From a virus, in IMG/VR virus record IMGVR_UViG_3300025133_006240, positions 1 through 22,534 of that record: 22,534 nucleotides of DNA, one strand, 5' to 3'. Numbering within the stretch: position 1 is the first letter of the stretch; the number at the start of each line of letters is the position of its first letter. Of this stretch, positions 20,576 through 22,534 are shown piece after piece. The translations under genes and the position numbers were made by a program. The notes under the pieces were generated by a model that was given only the letters and a program-made list of their open reading frames with translations, was not told the DNA's origin and did no database searches.

Positions 20576-20874
20576 TGGCGTGGGATCCGAAGGGTCCTCC
20601 GCTGGGCCTACCCACCAGCGCAACGCCCCCCGAGGCCCTCTCGGTCACTGGGGCCGCCGCGCTTCTTGAGTTGGCGGCTCCGGTGGACAACCGCCGTCGC
20701 CTCGTTGTCGTCCCCACGGACGGGGACATCTTCATCGGGACCGACAACACGGTCACGGCGGCTGACGGGCTCCTCCTGGCCTCCGGTGCGTGGCTTGAGT
20801 TGGACGGGTCCGCTGCGTGGTGGGCGATCTCCGCTGGCGCGGTGGACGTCCGCGTCTTCTCCATCGAGTCCTGA
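20575..20874 (+). CDS. Small beta-rich virion protein (99 aa)
   Basis: The ATG overlaps the preceding TGA by one base (TGATG). The sequence (RRLVVVPTDGDIFIGTDNTVTAADGLLLASGAWLEL, then WWAISAGAVDVRVFSIES) is compatible with a compact beta barrel such as small head-fibre or decoration domains. I recognise the style but not a named family. It is translated with its upstream neighbour, so the two may form one substructure. Confidence 0.6.
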   Translation: MAWDPKGPPLGLPTSATPPEALSVTGAAALLELAAPVDNRRRLVVVPTDGDIFIGTDNTVTAADGLLLASGAWLELDGSAAWWAISAGAVDVRVFSIES

Positions 20875-20875
20875 C

Positions 20876-21583
20876 GTGCCGGGTTACATCACCCCGGCAC
20901 CCGGCGGCGGACCGCCCCAACCCACGGTCCTGACGCTCGCTCCGGGCTCGGGCACGTTCACCGAGACGGCTGGCATCATTGTCGGCGGCATGTGGGATGG
21001 GTTCGACCTCCACGACCCCGGCGGCAACTTCGTGGACATCGTGGGGGCCGGATCCGAGTCGGTCCTGAACACCGCCGTCCAGGGCAGTCACTTCCGGCCC
21101 GCCTACGAAAATGGCACGCTCTTTGATGATGAGGCGTTGGCGTTGACCGTGGACGCGGTCGGGGATTGGACCGTCGAGCTTAAAATGAAGTACGAGACGA
21201 CCTCGGCGTCCACTACGCACCTTTTCGCCGGCCCCGGTGCGTGCTGGCCGCGCGGGAACGATTCCGCGTTCTTGCTGACGACCGCGAACGACAACTCGAC
21301 CAAGGTCCGGGCGCGTGCTGTCATCGGCCTGGAGCAGGTGGGTGAGACTGACGGGGGGACGTCCGTCGATCCCACCAGCTATTGGTACTACCGGACCAGT
21401 CGGTCGGGCGCGGACATCGTTTATGAGGAGTCCTCGGACGGCGCATCGTGGACGACCGTACGATCCGCTGAGGACGACGTCGTTGGATCGGTGGCGAAGA
21501 TTGGCCTGATCGTCGGCAATTGGACCTCCTACGCTGGCGTCATCACCGTCGAGTCAGGGTCCCTGACCTACTTCCCCGCATGA
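20876..21583 (+). CDS. Lectin/laminin-G-like beta-sandwich virion protein (235 aa)
   Basis: After a Pro/Gly-rich N-terminal linker (PGYITPAPGGGPPQPTVLTL), residues about 25-230 show the alternating strands of a concanavalin/laminin-G-type jelly roll. Examples are WTVELKMKYETTSASTTHLFAGPG, SAFLLTTANDNSTKVRARAVIG, SYWYYRTSRSGADIVYEESSDGASWTTVRSA and VAKIGLIVGN. Such domains bind glycans or decorate capsids. The start is GTG 20876, one base after the preceding stop codon. A lectin-like gene within the head cluster suggests a capsid surface protein rather than a tail fibre. Confidence 0.6.
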   Translation: MPGYITPAPGGGPPQPTVLTLAPGSGTFTETAGIIVGGMWDGFDLHDPGGNFVDIVGAGSESVLNTAVQGSHFRPAYENGTLFDDEALALTVDAVGDWTVELKMKYETTSASTTHLFAGPGACWPRGNDSAFLLTTANDNSTKVRARAVIGLEQVGETDGGTSVDPTSYWYYRTSRSGADIVYEESSDGASWTTVRSAEDDVVGSVAKIGLIVGNWTSYAGVITVESGSLTYFPA

Positions 21584-22302
21584 CCCTCGCCCCCCGATTC
21601 CAACTCCCCCGCCTCATCGAGCAGGGGAAGGCGCAGACCCTCTCCCTGCCGGTCTTCGACGGGCTGGCGCAGGTGACCCCCTCCCTCGGTGTCTACACCC
21701 TGTTCGACCGGGGTGGGCTCCAGGTCTTCACCGCCCCGGTCACCAACCTGGGCTCCAACGACGTCGCGCTCGTCGCCGGGGACACCTCCGCCCTAGTCCG
21801 AGGGGAGGCGTGGCAAGAGGAGTGGGAGTTGACCATTGATGGGGTGGTGGAGACGTTCCACCGCGAGGCCGCTCTGGTTGGGCGGGTGGTCTACCCGACG
21901 ATCACCGACGTCGACCTGGAGCGCATCCATCCGGGCCTCTCCGCCTACCTCCCGACGACGCAGACGTCCTGGCAGGAGCAGCGGGAGGAGGCGTTCAGCC
22001 AGCTCCAGGCGAGGCTCCTCGGGAAGGGGAACCGACCGAACCTCATAGTCAGCTCCTGGGCTCTCCGCAACGTCCACCTGTACTGGTCTGCCTTCCTCAT
22101 CGCAGAGCTTCTCCGGGTGACGTCCTCGGGACGCTGGGGACAGCTGGCCGCCGATTGGGGCGCGCGGGTTGAGGCCGAGTGGGACGCCCTCTCCTTCCAA
22201 TACGACGACGACGACGACGGAGTCCCTGACGGGGACGACAGCGCCGTCCCCACCCTGCTCCTGGCTGACCTCCCTGAGCAGGGTGGGGATTGGAGCTTCT
22301 AA
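21580..22302 (+). CDS. Head-tail connector / neck protein candidate (240 aa)
   Basis: The ATG overlaps the preceding stop by 4 bases (ATGA). Residues about 10-110 are beta-rich (LFDRGGLQVFTAPVTNL, WELTIDGVVETFHREAALVGRVVYPTITDVDL). They are followed by a helical segment (TSWQEQREEAFSQLQARLLG, NVHLYWSAFLIAELLRV). Near the end, DDDDDGVPDGDD at 209-220 has the DxDxDG spacing of calcium-binding loops. Position after the head genes suggests an adaptor or neck role, but no family signature is certain. Confidence 0.6.
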   Translation: MTLAPRFQLPRLIEQGKAQTLSLPVFDGLAQVTPSLGVYTLFDRGGLQVFTAPVTNLGSNDVALVAGDTSALVRGEAWQEEWELTIDGVVETFHREAALVGRVVYPTITDVDLERIHPGLSAYLPTTQTSWQEQREEAFSQLQARLLGKGNRPNLIVSSWALRNVHLYWSAFLIAELLRVTSSGRWGQLAADWGARVEAEWDALSFQYDDDDDGVPDGDDSAVPTLLLADLPEQGGDWSF

Positions 22303-22534
22303 TGGCGTTCGTGGACGTGCTGGCCGCTCTCCGGGGGGCTCTCCGCGAGACGGGGATGCAGGAGTCCCCCCAGGCCCAGGAGAGCAAGCAGGGGTTCACC
22401 CGGCGGCACCGTGGGTACCGGGTGGTGATCGGGGAGATCGGCAACACCGGGGACTTCCACGACCGCTCGCGCACCCTCCTCAGATACTCCCTCCGGCTCC
22501 TGACTTCCCACCTCCTCCGCCCCTCCCCGGAGGA
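22302..22534 (+). CDS. Partial gene at right edge, probable head-tail joining or tail protein
   Basis: A new reading frame starts at ATG 22302, overlapping the TAA of the preceding gene, and is open to the window edge (77 codons). It begins MAFVDVLAALRGALRETG and continues HRGYRVVIGEIGNTGDFHDRSRTLLRYSLRLL. Position is that of small head-closure or tail-terminator proteins. Sequence alone does not identify it. Confidence 0.5.
   Translation, partial: MAFVDVLAALRGALRETGMQESPQAQESKQGFTRRHRGYRVVIGEIGNTGDFHDRSRTLLRYSLRLLTSHLLRPSPE

Overview
This window is part of a tailed double-stranded DNA bacteriophage genome (Caudoviricetes). The DNA is very G+C-rich (roughly two thirds by eye) and densely coded. 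Most genes overlap their neighbour by 4 bases (ATGA or GTGA), and Shine-Dalgarno sequences of the AGGAG/GGAGAG type are easy to see. These features suggest a phage of a high-G+C bacterium. The host cannot be named from the sequence. I saw no integrase, tRNA, rRNA, insertion sequence or CRISPR array.

Layout. Two divergent gene blocks diverge from an intergenic control region at about 10978-11144. The left block (positions 1-10977, minus strand) is the early, DNA-metabolism side. Read in its own direction it holds: a small excisionase/MerR-type HTH protein; a replication-initiator-like protein that carries a possible origin inside its gene; an Ead/Ea22-like protein; a DnaB-type replicative helicase; an unknown protein; a 718-base stretch without a convincing gene that contains a clear minus-strand terminator; a DUF932-like protein; two unknown proteins; and then a recombination module. 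That module consists of a 44-residue protein, a Cas4/RecB-like nuclease with four candidate iron-sulfur cysteines, a 15-residue mini-ORF, a Sak4-like RecA-fold ATPase and a DUF669-like putative ssDNA-binding protein. The left end holds four small genes, two of them with zinc-binding cysteine patterns.

The right block (11145-22534, plus strand) opens with a tightly overlapping four-gene set: a ParB-like protein, a DNA methyltransferase, an S-adenosylmethionine decarboxylase homologue (SpeD) with all key catalytic residues, and a RusA-type Holliday junction resolvase. The packaging and head genes follow: small and large terminase, portal, scaffold, major capsid protein, several unknown or decoration-like structural proteins, a probable connector/neck protein and the start of one more gene cut by the window edge.

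How it fits together. The left block would copy and recombine the genome (initiator, helicase, ATPase, nuclease, ssDNA binder). The head of the right block would modify and resolve the DNA before packaging by the terminase into the portal/capsid assembly. The most unusual part is the SpeD homologue encoded directly after, and coupled to, a SAM-dependent DNA methyltransferase. Other points of interest are an iteron-plus-AT-rich origin candidate inside the initiator gene, an inverted repeat shared by three leader regions, and the noncoding stretch at 6719-7436.
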